DNA of 64,000 bases. It comes from Notospermus geniculatus. Its lineage: Eukaryota; Nemertea; Pilidiophora; Heteronemertea; Lineidae. A program made the position numbers and the translations under genes. The stretch is from contig NMRB01000498.1 of NCBI GenBank assembly GCA_002633025.1, positions 56,853 through 120,852 on the forward strand, written 5' to 3'. Shown here piece by piece: positions 1-10,576 of this stretch; the first letter of the stretch is position 1; the number at the start of each line of letters is the position of its first letter. The notes beneath the pieces are model-generated. The model saw only the letters and a list, made by a program, of their open reading frames with translations. It did not search any database and was not told where the DNA came from.

Positions 1-14
1 GGGGGGGGGGGGGG
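1..14. repeat. Poly-G tract at window start
   Basis: Fourteen G at the edge of the window. Other G/C homopolymers here (13568-13585, 34630-34642, 59280-59300, 60067-60084) mostly lie beside n positions or gaps, so this may mark a sequencing or assembly boundary. Confidence 0.7.
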
Positions 15-740
15 TTACCAGGAGGATTTTACCATAAAGACTACTTTGTAATGCATTTTCTGTTATGATGTTATTTCATCTGAAATAACATCAGGTCCCT
101 CTCCCCCCAAATGACGCCGTTCTACGTTGTCGCCAAAATTCCACTACTGAACGCCCCCAATGTCGATATCGCCAAATTCAGCCCTTCCAGAAAGACGAGT
201 CTATGAAAAAACAAGCTTTGTCATCAGGTTTTCCCGAGAACTCTGAAGTGTACAGTGCATTGCTTCTGATTTGATGGCGCGATCGTCAAATGCAAGTGAC
301 CCGACTTCCAACATTTTAGTCTGACAGAGCTTTTTATATTTCCAAGTCCATTTCTCTCAAACCCCTGACTGAATTCCTGTATAATCTGTTTGGTTGTAGT
401 GCAGAAAGTGTGCACTTTCCAAACATATCAAATTTGTTTGCTAGATTTTTTCCAGTAAGGCGATATTACTTCTTAGCGTATCTCACATCATAGCCGCCGC
501 ATTCTTGGTCATCGACGATCTTTTGGCGGGAAGGTGTGAAAATCTTTGCTGGAAAATTTGTCCAGACAGTCCAAATTTATGTAATAATTTGGTTTGTCAT
601 GCACCTCCTTGCGAAAAACCTTTTCTGCAAACAGGTCTGAATAATTCGCACCCTCTTTTAAAATCCATCTCTGCATTCTTTCTCAACTGACACACCCGTC
701 GCAAAGCCACGCAGTGGGCATTTTCAGAACTGCACGGGTT
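15..740. other. No recognisable gene
   Basis: Only short ORFs of about 60 residues on either strand, without family motifs, convincing splice sites or repeat structure. A Cys-rich plus-strand ORF at 505-690 has no partner exon and is not called. Confidence 0.4.
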
Positions 741-1112
741 AATGAGGAACCCGCGTGCCGGAAATCCCGACAGGTCGGCGCTGCGAGCAGTGCGACCGAA
801 ACGACGTCATTGACGTCGTTTTAGGTGTTGACGTTACGTCATGAAAAAATCAGCTGTACATTTTCTACAGGAAAAATGAGGTAAAGACGTTGCCGAAATC
901 GTCATCTATGTCTTCATTTTAAGGAAAAAAAGCACAGCAAAATGTAGACATTTTCATCTGCTACAAGATGGTGTAAATTTTAATGCCAGGCGACCGAAAC
1001 AAGAGGGTTATTTTCACGCCAGAAATAAATGGAAATAACGTTAGAAAAAAGAAACTTCGGTCGCAGCGCTCACAGCGCCACGTCGTGACGTTAGTTCCTC
1101 CGGTTCCTCATT
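741..1112. mobile_element. Foldback/MITE-like inverted repeat
   Basis: The ends are inverted copies (AATGAGGAAC at 741-750, GTTCCTCATT at 1103-1112). A second inverted pair lies inside: GGCGCTGCGAGC...GCGACCGAA near 778-800 against TTCGGTCGCAGCGCTCACAGCGCC near 1056-1079. No ORF and no clear target-site duplication. Non-autonomous DNA transposon is the likely class; superfamily unknown. Confidence 0.5.
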
Positions 1113-2125
1113 CTCCAGCTTTTTAGTGAGCCATTGCATTCATGTATGCAAGACCAGATCAAGAGCCGTATGCTAGGGTCGAACTTCAGCCAGACTTTCA
1201 AAGAAGTCAGATTTTCTCTATGCTTGAAGCATTAAGAAAGTCAAACTTCAACTTTTCTTTTGGCGCAAATCCCACCCAAGCATAATGCCCCAACCAACCC
1301 ACTGTGTACACTATAGGCCTACCTCTGAGTATTCTGATAAAGTCACAAAGGGTGATTTTTCTAAATCTTATTGCATAATAGTAGCTGGTTCCTCAGACCA
1401 TAAACCTCAAGGCATTGTCATTTATAACTATGATTCAATGGTCATGGGGCGGAGCAAAGGAAAGGTCAGAAAGAGTGGCTAATATAAAAATTATTAGGCG
1501 AATTTGGAGCTTTTCCATGAGGTGTAATAGCAAACCTCAAGAAATTTGTCCAATTTCGATATTTTCACGGTTTTCGTGATATCCAGTACATGTATCCGAA
1601 TTCAGCGAAAACCTATCAGACTAGAGGAGGTCATTATCTAGGACTCACTTCAAACATGTCAAATACTTTTGATATAGATATTGGAATACAGAAGCGGAAA
1701 TGTTGCCTTGAATGAAGACTTGAATTCCCTCTGTTCTAATACATACGGCCATATGTTGTTCGTACCATGTTGCTTGCTAAAATGTTGGGAAAAGAATTGT
1801 TTGCATGATCAAAAGGCCGTGCTGCTTAGGAATGCTTTTTAAAATGCGTGGGATAAATGTTACCGGTGTACACGCAGCTTACGAGTGAAAAGTCAAAGTC
1901 ATTAAATGCACAAACCTGCGCCGGCAACAGCTCCCACAATTGAGGCGGAAACACCTAAAAATAAATGTAATAATATTGTTGTTTATGATGTGTAACCTGA
2001 GTTGGAAAAATGGCATTTTTGACCAGGTTGCTCTCTCTTCTTTTTCTGGGGACTACATGTATGAAGTCAAACTTATGTTGCACTTTACCGTACCATAGGT
2101 TGATTGCTCCTATTAATATAGTGCA
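1113..2125. other. Intergenic or intronic DNA, nothing recognised
   Basis: No recognisable exon, repeat or RNA. It lies downstream of the visible M13 peptidase exons in that gene's direction, so it may be intron, but no M13 catalytic motif could be read on the minus strand. Confidence 0.35.
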
Positions 2126-3506
2126 GCCGAATTGGTTAAATGTCGTCCTGGGTATAACAGAAACATTACAAGTCGAAAAAACTCGGTCTAACGCCCGACA
2201 CGACGGCGGACGGGCACCATAATTTTTATATCGTACCGAAAGTCCTCAGAGAATTTTTCGTGCCGTTTATCGTCATTCGAATCCGCAGTAAGCCGCACGC
2301 ACCCCACGGCTATTGTAATGTCGATGTGGACGTAGATGAACGCACGACACTGAACAAAAATATGACGCAGATCGGCGCTATTCGTTTGTTCATTTCTTTG
2401 AAACTATGTGACCTTAAAGGGACGAGGAAATTTTTTTCAAGCTTCGGTTATTACAAAATGCTAGTCTTTCATGATAAATTCCCACCATCAATTCACTTTT
2501 TCAATTAAGTGTTAATTACTGGCACCCAGACGAATCAGTCATCACCACACCATGGAGCATTCACTGGGTACCTAATCAACAGTGTCGCTGTATGTATTGT
2601 ATGGAGCGAGCTTGTACTTTATTTTGTTGAATATAGGTTCCCAGTGAAAAGGTGAATGCTCCATGGTGTGGTGATAACTGATTTGTCTGGGTGCCAGTAA
2701 TTAACACTTAATTGAAAAAGTGAATTGACGGTGGGAATTTGTCATGAAAGACTAGCATTTTGTAATAACCGAAGCTTGAAAAAATGTTCCTAGTCCCTTT
2801 AACTTGCGATAAGTTTGGGCCATTGTGTTAAGACAAATTCTAACAGTTGACCCATGCTGTCGATGAGCACAAAGCTGACAATATTGACTGTTATTTTGGC
2901 GATTTCGATTGCAAAACTGCCGTCACAGTTGAAGCGAAAAACTAAATGGCGGCCGTGGGGCCGTCTCAAAGGAAGCATTTCAACCGGAAGTATTTTCCGG
3001 GAGAACATGTCGAAATGTTGACCGCTCACGTGACTGCTCTCGGCCAATCGTATTCACGGAAACTTACTTGAGGTACGAAATCGGCAAATGTGCATGCAGT
3101 AAAAAGTGCACTCAGCGGACATGGAGTGCAGCAGCTGATTTGACACGACAGCCCGATCCGAGCATACCACACCGTATATACCCGAGTATCTCCCAGGAAC
3201 TAGTGCAACCAATCTATTTTGTGTAAAAAAACAGAAAAAACACGGAAACATTCAAAATATTCGACACAGGTTTTCAATTCACGCATTTGTCACGAACATG
3301 CCCCCAAGTATACGACAAAAGTATACCAATCGCCCGCGGTCCTGTCGATCAGGCGAGAGCCGTTCTTAACTCGTACCTAGGCTCAAAATTACGGTACACT
3401 GGGTATACTTTTGTAGATCGAACTATACACAGGGTATAGTTTTGTGGGACGACACTGAACCTGGGTATATTTCTGTTATACCCAGGACGACATTAACCGA
3501 TTCGGC
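2126..3506. mobile_element. TIR element of about 1.4 kb beside an M13 exon
   Basis: The ends are inverted copies of about 38 bp: GCCGAATTGGTTAAATGTCG continuing into TCCTGGGTATAACAGAAA at the left, and its reverse complement ending at 3506. No transposase is readable, so it is non-autonomous. A second foldback (2418-2798) is nested inside. A related GTCGTCCTGGGTATA segment occurs at 15305 and 39218. The right end lies 53 bp from the last visible M13 exon, so the element sits in that gene's next intron. Confidence 0.55.
2418..2798. mobile_element. Nested foldback MITE with TTAA target site
   Basis: Two arms of about 150 bp (left to ~2568, right from ~2643) are nearly perfect inverted copies with a short loop. 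The ends read TTAA-AGGGAC...GTCCCT-TTAA, with TTAA at 2414-2417 and 2799-2802. TTAA duplication is characteristic of the piggyBac superfamily; that assignment is inferred from the target site only. Confidence 0.7.
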
Positions 3507-3558
3507 TATAATAGTGCATTGCACCGAAATAAATAAAGTAACTGTCGGACATACATAC

Positions 3559-3758
3559 CGCCAACTCACGAGTACTAGTCTTGTAAGGATTGACAAAGGA
3601 CAAAACCTTCACAAACGGTTCCGTTCGTAAAAACGGGGGATCAGCAGTCACAGTCATATACTGAGTCAAGCTAGTTATTAGTTTCGTCAAATCGAATTCT
3701 GACGCATTGAAGGTACCATCGAGACCCAGTCCACCGAATTTCTTTACGTAGGGTTTGA
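3559..3758 (-). CDS. M13 exon: GG(L/W) segment
   Basis: 200 bp; acceptor TTATCCAG, donor GTATGT, phase 1 in and phase 0 out. It encodes YVKKFGGLGLDGTFNASEFD, then a LTKLITSLTQYM helix and DPPF, corresponding to the 'iGGw...fd...l..l......pFF' block of M13 N-domains. The exon end was chosen for the consensus donor; a shorter end at a GTGAAG is possible. Confidence 0.7.
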
Positions 3759-5016
3759 CTGGATAAGATAAAAATGTAAGTGCACGTAAATTGCATTTCG
3801 TTACGTATTTGTTTGTTCTTTGGCTTCAGCAATGAAAAATATAAACACGCTATAACGTTCTAATGCATTATAATGGAATACCAGCCTGGCAGCCCCTCCC
3901 CCAGGCTTTTGGCAAAAATCATGATCTCAAAAAAGATATATTTTTGATGATACCCAGCAAAATATGAGCATCGCCATCGAGTGTGATCGTTACTTACTTG
4001 GTTCGTGACTGAGTTCGTTTCTCTTCTTTGCATTCATACATCCTTGGTAGAGCGCTTTCAGATTTTGGAATGCTGGTGGATCGTCAGTGTTGATACTGGA
4101 TGGAGAATCTGACAACTGGTCTGAAAATTGGGTTTGAAAAGCTGGGATTAAATTGATTTGTTTCATTTCCATTGAGGCAACCTTTGCGACAGGAATTCAA
4201 AAGAAAAATGGCTGACGCTCAGGCGCATCAACTGTTCATTGTATTTTATATTCTATGACTTTTCTTTGTGACTTTTTTGAAGCTAGGTTCATCTGCAAGT
4301 GACATATCGTAGGCCTAGCTGGTACCTAAAGGCACGTTGTTCCAAATCAATTTCTAGAATTTACGAAATCACAGCAAGTGAAAATTCTGCCCGGTGCAGC
4401 TGCTGTTCCCAAATTCGTATTAAAAGTCTGTTTGAACGTTTCATGTTTACCTGCGAAGAACGCATGCAGTTTGTAATCAAGGGTAGTGAAGGGTGATGCT
4501 TCATGTTCTTCAATTGGAATGAAACTCTTCTGCGTGTATCCCCCACAGGCGTATTCGAACCAGTCCGTGCAGGGATCGGCTGAAAGGTTCATTGAGCTGA
4601 GCATTCGTCCACTAACTTCAGTGCAGGCCCGCGTTGAGCATGGTTTCGGCTACAGACGCAAAAAATAACACTTAGATGCATCATTAACAAACTAGGAAAT
4701 CCCAGCATCCCTTGACATTCGTCATTTTAGACTTTTTTCAATTTCTCTACGGGTGATGATGCAATAAACCGTGCTCATTCAATCAGGAACTCTGTGAATG
4801 TATTTGTAATGGTTCAATCACTCGTTGACTTACCGGTTGTGGTGGAATTTCTCTGGCTGCATAGAATATGACCAAAACTAAAAGGATCACCACAAGAATA
4901 GCTAAGATGACCACAGCTGCGATGAGAACTTTTTTTAACGGTTTCGGCTTTGGTTTCTCGAAGTCTATCTGAACGGATGCTACCTCCATCTTCCAAATAT
5001 TTTGTCCTCGTTCACC
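3559..5016 (-). CDS. Neprilysin/ECE-like M13 metallopeptidase, N-terminal exons (partial gene)
   Basis: M13 enzymes (neprilysin, ECE, PHEX) are type II membrane zinc metallopeptidases that cleave extracellular peptides. Four minus-strand exons join in phase: 5016-4834, 4649-4451, 4120-3998 and 3758-3559, all with GT-AG introns. They give a short basic cytoplasmic tail, one hydrophobic membrane anchor, then the family's ectodomain start: Cys pairs, SSMNLSADPCTDWFEYACGG, the ALYQGCMN segment, and a KKFGGLGLDG segment. All visible ectodomain Cys positions fit the family. The catalytic HExxH and ExxxD motifs are not present; they must lie beyond the TE at 2126-3506 or outside the window. The first in-frame Met is at 4989; an upstream coding exon is possible. 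The family call is secure; the subfamily is not. Confidence 0.85.
3998..4120 (-). CDS. M13 exon: KALYQGCMN segment
   Basis: 123 bp; acceptor TTTTCAG, donor GTAAGT, phase 1 in and phase 1 out. It encodes SSINTDDPPAFQNLKALYQG followed by CMN, corresponding to the conserved 'A-K--Y--C' helix of M13 peptidases that supplies the next ectodomain cysteine. Confidence 0.82.
4451..4649 (-). CDS. M13 exon: first Cys-rich block of ectodomain
   Basis: 199 bp; acceptor TGTAG before 4649, donor GTAAAC after 4451, phase 0 in and phase 1 out. It carries PCSTRAC, then RMLSSMNLSADPCTDWFEYA and CGGY, the conserved 'DPC-DF-YACGG' signature of M13 N-domains, and a following SPFTTLDYKL helix segment. The spacing of the Cys residues matches the family. 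Confidence 0.88.
4834..5016 (-). CDS. M13 exon: cytoplasmic tail and membrane anchor
   Basis: Acceptor TTTGCAG precedes 5016 and donor GTAAGT follows 4834; the exon ends in phase 0. It encodes a charged tail with a KPKPKPLKK stretch, then about 24 hydrophobic residues (VLIAAVVILAILVVILLVLV and onward) and a Pro-rich exit, REIPPQP. Lys before the segment and no signal cleavage site give a type II anchor. Met at 4989 could be the start. Confidence 0.8.
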
Positions 5017-6660
5017 CTGCAAACAAAGTTGTCAGAAGTTTGGTAACCACAAAATCATAAGTGGTAGCATACGATGTTCCAAAATTGGTGTCATTTTGTA
5101 TCTCCTTTGGCTTGCTATAAATGTATGGCCTATACATGGAAATCCTTCAAAATGATGGATGGTTATTTACTTTTGACTGGGATTTTAGGCCTGCATCCAT
5201 GTACGTGCACCTATACATGTATGCAGTACACTTATGCAAACATTTGTTCAAGCGCCAATACAGTCACACAGTTAAAATGTCCTGGCCAAAACAGAAGTTA
5301 TGTCTTTTTTCCAGCAGTGTCACACGCTAGGTCATGACCCAAATCGAATTACTAGTATTTGACGATAGTCCACTTTCAAGGCTGCCATTGCTGCACAAAA
5401 TATGACATTCTTCTGGGGCCTGATCTACGAAGGCATCCCTAATTCTTAGCGAAGCGAGGGCTTTGCAATAGGTTAACGAGAACGCAAGTCAAGCGATGCG
5501 TGATATTGCCGAAACACTCGCAAGTGCTGCGCTGGGGCTTACCAAAGACCTTCGCTGATTAGCTGTTCGCTAAGTTTGCGAATTTCTATCTCGTAGCGGC
5601 CGACGTAACCTCTGACCTTTAGGCAACCACAGCTTTACAGAGCGGTCAATGTAATACCACAGCACTAATTATGGTTCCCGAATGTCACATAAACGTCTGT
5701 GTATGCCACAGCCAAACGTTCTGAAGCAGCACCTGGCCCTGAGAAGACCAGAAACTCTAGTCAAACAGCATCTCGAGGACAGGCAACAGGTATTACTATT
5801 AGTATTTAATCGTCATTATATTGGTGTCATGAGCCTTATGGCCCTTTGCCATATCTGTTGTGTCCATTATGTTTGGCTTATTCTTATTTTGCACTTTTGT
5901 ATCTTCTGTCCTGTGTGCAACGAACAGTCTTAAGGTCTCCCGATACATGTCAGCGACTCGGCGACTTTGTGGTTAGTACGGTTCGATGAATATAACAACC
6001 CGCATGTCGTCAGGTCTGCGGTTTCCCGGATTATAGGTTGTTCCTGAATATTTATTCAATGACATTTCTTACCTCACTGCATGCAGAAAACCTACATGGA
6101 TTCAAAAACGTATTGGGTGAAGAGGTTCCCTGAGCTTAATCAATAAATTTTTCAATAGCTTATAATCAGAAGAGGCCAGGAGCAGCTCAACGTGGGTTAT
6201 TTACATATGAATACGACTCATGTCATGTATTGTCAAAGGGTGTCTTCACTAAAACTGCTCTCATTTCTACACCTTGCGTGGCGTCAAATCTAGTGAAAAA
6301 ATATAGGGTAGTAATTAACCTTCGTTAATTAGTGTACTGTACTTACTATCATGTTGCTTTTTACATAAATCGACAGATAAGGGATAGATTCATCATAGAA
6401 AGGCAAGAATATTACGATATTTCCCGACGCCGTCGACTTATGCAGCATTGATTTCCAGGAGCCCAAAATTTTCGCATATGTATCGCAAGACCTTAAGACA
6501 GATCTCTGCATACTTTGTGGTCTCCCTTCTCTCCTTGCACCTTAGGCTATACGGTTTATTGTCTTAACTGATGTAACTTATGGCATCTGGTACAAGGATT
6601 TACCAGATGGCAGCTCAAAAGCACCCCTAGATGAAACTAACTCATTCTTCATTTCAGGAA
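5017..6660. other. Upstream of M13 exons; nothing recognised
   Basis: Possible 5' intron or promoter of the M13 gene. No coding exon could be joined to the acceptor at 5016. 5405-5605 has weak internal inverted similarity (CTTAGCGAAGCGAGG against TTCGCTAAGTTTGCG) but no clean TIR. Confidence 0.35.
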
Positions 6661-7048
6661 GCGAATCACAGATGGGACAGCCAGATTTTGCCTTGGTGGC
6701 TGATGGTACAATCAAGGAACTGACAACAGAGGAAAAGACTGTCTTGATAGAAAACAGACGTCTCCCAATATCATACCAGTGTCCAGCAAAGGAATACAAA
6801 GACAAACGGTGCGTCTCGGGCGTAATTAAACGCCATTGCAAACATGACTGCTTGGATACATTCCCGTTTCTGGCATATTCCAAGGCAAAGGATGGATTAT
6901 TTTGTATTTGCTGTGTGCTGTTCCCTGTGGCAGAATGCAATGCAGCCGTGCTAAAAACCTTATCAAAGCCCCTTACAGCAATTGGAAGGATGTACTACAA
7001 GATTTTCGGGAACATTCAAGTCTGGAATACCACAAGAACTCTTTTGCC

Positions 7049-7129
7049 AGGATGTAAGCATTCCAGGAGGCAGTGGCCAACCCATCCCCAGGATGCAAGC
7101 ATTCCAGGAGACAGTAGCCAACCCATCCA
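7049..7129 (+). repeat. Two-unit tandem duplication of about 41 bp in the hAT gene
   Basis: CAGGATGTAAGCATTCCAGG... is followed by CAGGATGCAAGCATTCCAGG.... Copy B has the same duplication (about 29260-29340), so it pre-dates the block duplication. Confidence 0.8.
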
Positions 7130-7840
7130 GCCGGATTGACCAGTCAATTTCCTCACAAACTGCAGCAACTGTGGAAGGCAACAGGAGATCGGAGATTCCT
7201 AAAATCAATTTTGAGGACCGTCACGTATTTGGGGAGGCAAGGACAAGCTCTGAGAGGCAATAATGATGATGGTATGCTGATAAATGATGGTATCATTAAC
7301 AAAGGCAATTTCCGGGAGTTGCTGTTTGTGATGTGCGAAACAGATGATAATTTAAGGGGACATCTCTCTTGAAACTTGCGACAGAAATGCAATGTATATT
7401 TCAAAAACAACACAAAATGACCTGTAAGACTGCATTAAGGATTATATTCAAGGTGAAATTGTTAAAGAGGTGGGAACACCAGCAAAGTGGAGAATACTAT
7501 GGTCTTGTTGCAGATGAGGTGACAGGCAGCGCTAATTGGGAGCAATTGGGCATTGTCATACGGTGTTCCAAAAACAACACGCCCATTGAGAGACTTGTGG
7601 AGTACGTTAAGTGTGACAATATCAGGGGTGAGACTATTGCTGGTCTCATTTTAGCGTGTTTGAGACGGATCGGACTTGTCGAGCCCAGACCTATGATGGA
7701 GCGGTGAATATGGCGGGGAAGCAGAAAGGGACTGCCAAAAGTTTCCAACTGAAGACTGAGAATAATATGCCATTTATTTTCACTGTTCATCTCATGAACT
7801 AAACCTGGCAATTTCAAAAGCATGTAAGGTACCAGATGTA

Positions 7841-8070
7841 AAGTCTGGCAACATCTATCTTTGACCTAATGGAATGCGGAATCTAGGAAATTGATCGTTG
7901 GATTTTCCACGGACCTTTAATCACACGCGGCTATTGAATGACCGGCGGACAACGCGAACAATCGGGGAACGACCACAAGTGATCGACAGGCATAATTATA
8001 AACCGCAAAGCTCTGTCACATTACATGACTTCCGCATTCCTTTAGGTCGAAGATAGATGTTGCCAGACTT
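7841..8070. mobile_element. TA-flanked MITE inside hAT copy A
   Basis: TIRs of about 35-40 bp beginning AAGTCTGGCAACATCTATC, with TA at 7839-7840 and 8071-8072. Skipping the element plus one TA leaves the hAT reading frame open across the junction, which fixes both ends. No ORF; Tc1/mariner-like by target site. Confidence 0.85.
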
Positions 8071-9399
8071 TACACAATATAGTATGTCTCCTCCAATCCC
8101 TTGGAATATACTTCAACAAATCTTCGAAACGCTAGGGCCACTTTGAAACAGATGTGAAAGGAAAGGTTTAGGAGGAGTTCAACACTATGAAGAAGAAAAT
8201 CAAACCCATATGCGAAACCCGGTGGGTGGAGCGCCATAGTGCATTTGAAGATCTGGAGGGCATAAACAAATTCATACTCCCATTCCTAGACAAAGTATCC
8301 GCCAATGAAGATCGTATTTGGGATCCAAAATCCATCACTGAACGCAGTGGTCTGCTAAAACAGCTGACGGAGGCTAAATTCTTTATGGCATTTCAAGTGT
8401 GCAGACATCTGTTCGGCTTTACCAAAGCCTAGTCATTGCAACTGCAAGGCACCAACATGTAGATCTGCCTGGCTTATGAGAAGGTGGCCATGATTAAGGA
8501 GAAACTTCAGTCTATGAGAGGAAATGCTCAAGATGAATTCAAGGAATTGTTCAGAAGGGACACGGACATGGCTTCAGAAGCTGGAATTGTACCCTTGAAT
8601 ATGCCAAGGAGAGGAGGACGACAAACACTGAGGCCTAATGTGGAGGCGGACACACCTGAGCAGTACTGGAGGAGGACCATCTTTGTCCCTTTCATTGATT
8701 GCCTAACCAGCCAACTGGAGGACAGGTTTCAGGATAGGAATGCCTCAGCAGTAAAAGCAGTGAAGCTTCTCCCTTAACCATGTGGAAACATAGACACCCC
8801 AAGACGTGCAAGATATCTTGGAGAATTTTGGTGATGACCTGCCAAGCCAGTCATCGTTTTCTAAGGAATTAAGGCTGTGGAACAACAGTTGATTAATCAA
8901 CTGAAAAGACAAAACCAACTAAGGTAGCAGATACTCTCGAGAGGATGACCAATGATGGAATTGTAAAGCTGTTCCCAAATGTGCTGGTAATTCTGCGCAT
9001 TCTTCTGATCATCCCAGCAACAAGTGCAACTATAGAAAGGGCCAATTCTGCCCTCCGCTATGTGTAGAATGTGTACAGTAGTTCGATGAACGAGCCACGG
9101 CTGAATGCCCTGATACTGATTTATGTTCACAGAGACATCAAATTGGATTTTAAACAAATCATTGATATGTATGCCACAAGACATCCAAGAAGAATGCTCT
9201 TCCTCAACCCCCTTGGAGGCAATTAAGTACATAAGGCCGAGAAGCATTATGTCTAGACTTTGGTGACCATTACAGTTTTGCTTTTGTAATATTATTTCTT
9301 AGAGTTTTGAACATTAACTCATACTAGGATAAATTTGGTGCAACTGTTTATTTCATATTACTTGGATTACAATAGCACACGTATAAATATATTTGTGCT

Positions 9400-9890
9400 T
9401 TTTGTTGGATATCTGCGGTAGAGGTAGAGGCATGATATCGTCCATACTTAAAGGAGCATGGTATTGGATCTCAAATGCGTTATTTTACTGCCGACGTAGA
9501 GGGAGCCACCTAGCGGCAGTAACACGAACTACAAAAATGCATTACAAAATGTACGGAGGAAATCGGGTCAACTCGCCAATACGTCGTTGGCCCCTGGGTT
9601 GGAGAGTGGCACAGTGGCGCCGGCTGTCGAGAAAAAGTGGCAATACCGTGCTCCTTTAAGTTATTGAGGATTATGCAGTGACCTTGATGATCAAAGGTCA
9701 AGGTGAATGTCAAACTTGATAATTTGTAATATCTGTGCCCATGATAGAGATAGAGACATGATATCACCCATACTTAGGTTATTGAGGATGCCCATTTCGA
9801 TTATGCAATGACATTGATTATCAGAGGTCACGGTCAAGGTCAAACTTGATAATTTGAAATATCTCTGTCTGTGGTAGAGTTAGATGTCCA
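9400..9890 (+). repeat. Tandem repeat of ~130 bp rich in AGGTCA motifs (block A)
   Basis: Monomers carry CATGATATC-CCATACTTA, TTATTGAGGAT, GATTATGCA(A/G)TGACCTTGAT, AGGTCAAGGT and CAAACTTGATAATTTG. Related arrays are at 30560-30832 and 38500-38815. A MITE (9452-9655) interrupts this one. Confidence 0.75.
9452..9655. mobile_element. MITE with TTAA duplication, empty site known
   Basis: TIRs of about 17 bp (AGGAGCATGGTATTG / CAATACCGTGCTCCT) with TTAA at 9448-9451 and 9656-9659. Block B reads CATACTTAAGTTATTG with a single TTAA at 30584-30587, the unoccupied site. piggyBac-type target. Confidence 0.9.
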
Positions 9891-9924
9891 ACAAAAAGCA
9901 CCAAGATCGACACACTAAATGATA

Positions 9925-10569
9925 TAATACGAAAAGTCGTCTCCGAATTTCGCAAATTTTCGACCCCAACCCAAACTGCACACAGCGCCACCTCCAGTCT
10001 TCGACCTAGTGACACTGCTATCAGGTCCCTACTTTCTCGGCGGAGGATCGTAGTTCCAATACATGCCAAGTGGAATTGAAGAATTTCATGGGCACGTACA
10101 CGAAACGTTTTTTCGTCGACCTAATTATCTGATTGGTCAACAGAAGCACGTGACAGCTGATAAGCACATGGTCTTGTTTACATTCTGTCACTTGACCCCT
10201 CGTGACCACTCAATGCTGTGTCCTGATTGGTTGAGCTAACCAAGAACCTGTTGAGTAATTTGGTTTTATCCTTCCGATGTAGTTCCGTACGTTTTGACAA
10301 CTGCAACCTCAAAATACCCTTTTTTGGCCGTTTTTGAGAGCTTTATTGGTAGATATTTTATTATTGTTTCAAAAAAGGCCTAAATTTTGGCAGAAAAAGG
10401 CCTAAATTTATTCACTGCACTAATGTGCAGGCGCATCACAGCAGTTGAAGGCTAAGGCATTATCCGGGTTTACCCATAATGCCTAGCGAAGGTAATTGAC
10501 CCCAACCGGGGTCTTCCTCACTGCCTGAGGTCGAAAATGCGCGAAATTCGGAGACGTATTTTCGTATTA
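9925..10569. mobile_element. GACCCC-hairpin MITE, copy A, split by an insertion
   Basis: Long TIRs (TAATACGAAAA...GTCTCCGAATTTCGC) flanked by TA. The intact block-B copy is 110 bp (30871-30980). Here the central hairpin GACCCC-AACC-GGGGTC is split by 526 bp at 9972-10497. Confidence 0.75.
9972..10497. mobile_element. 526-bp insertion with 10-bp target duplication
   Basis: GACCCCAACC occurs at 9962-9971 and again at 10498-10507; block B has one copy. The insert starts CAAACTGCACACAGC and ends GGTAATT. There is no TIR, no poly-A and no readable ORF, so the class is open: a long duplication without TIR suggests a retroposon or a degenerate LTR fragment. Confidence 0.7.
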
Positions 10570-10576
10570 TACCACG

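Larger units (their letters stand above)
6672..9226 (+). pseudogene. hAT transposase, copy A (degenerate, MITE-interrupted)
   Basis: Remains of an hAT-superfamily transposase of the TTF-zinc-finger (ZMYM-like) type. In order: a TTF-type finger (FPFLAYSKAKDGLFCICC, about 6860-6925), the GNFRELL region (7308-7327), TYDGAVNMAGKQKG (about 7689-7730), SSHELNLAIS (about 7787-7816), a C-terminal helix region (8187-8770) and the dimerisation domain with IPATSATIERANSALR (about 9010-9060). Several frameshifts, a 41-bp internal tandem duplication (7049-7129), a MITE at 7841-8070 and an in-frame TAG within the dimerisation domain (CGCTATGTGTAG, about 9055-9066) show it is dead. The catalytic Asp/Glu set was not traced residue by residue. 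Confidence 0.88.

Noticed and set aside
224-415. Minus ORF as a possible C-terminal M13 exon
   Set aside because: No conserved M13 C-terminal Cys/Trp pattern and no usable splice sites.
505-690. Cys-rich small secreted peptide
   Set aside because: No signal peptide and no supporting exon structure.
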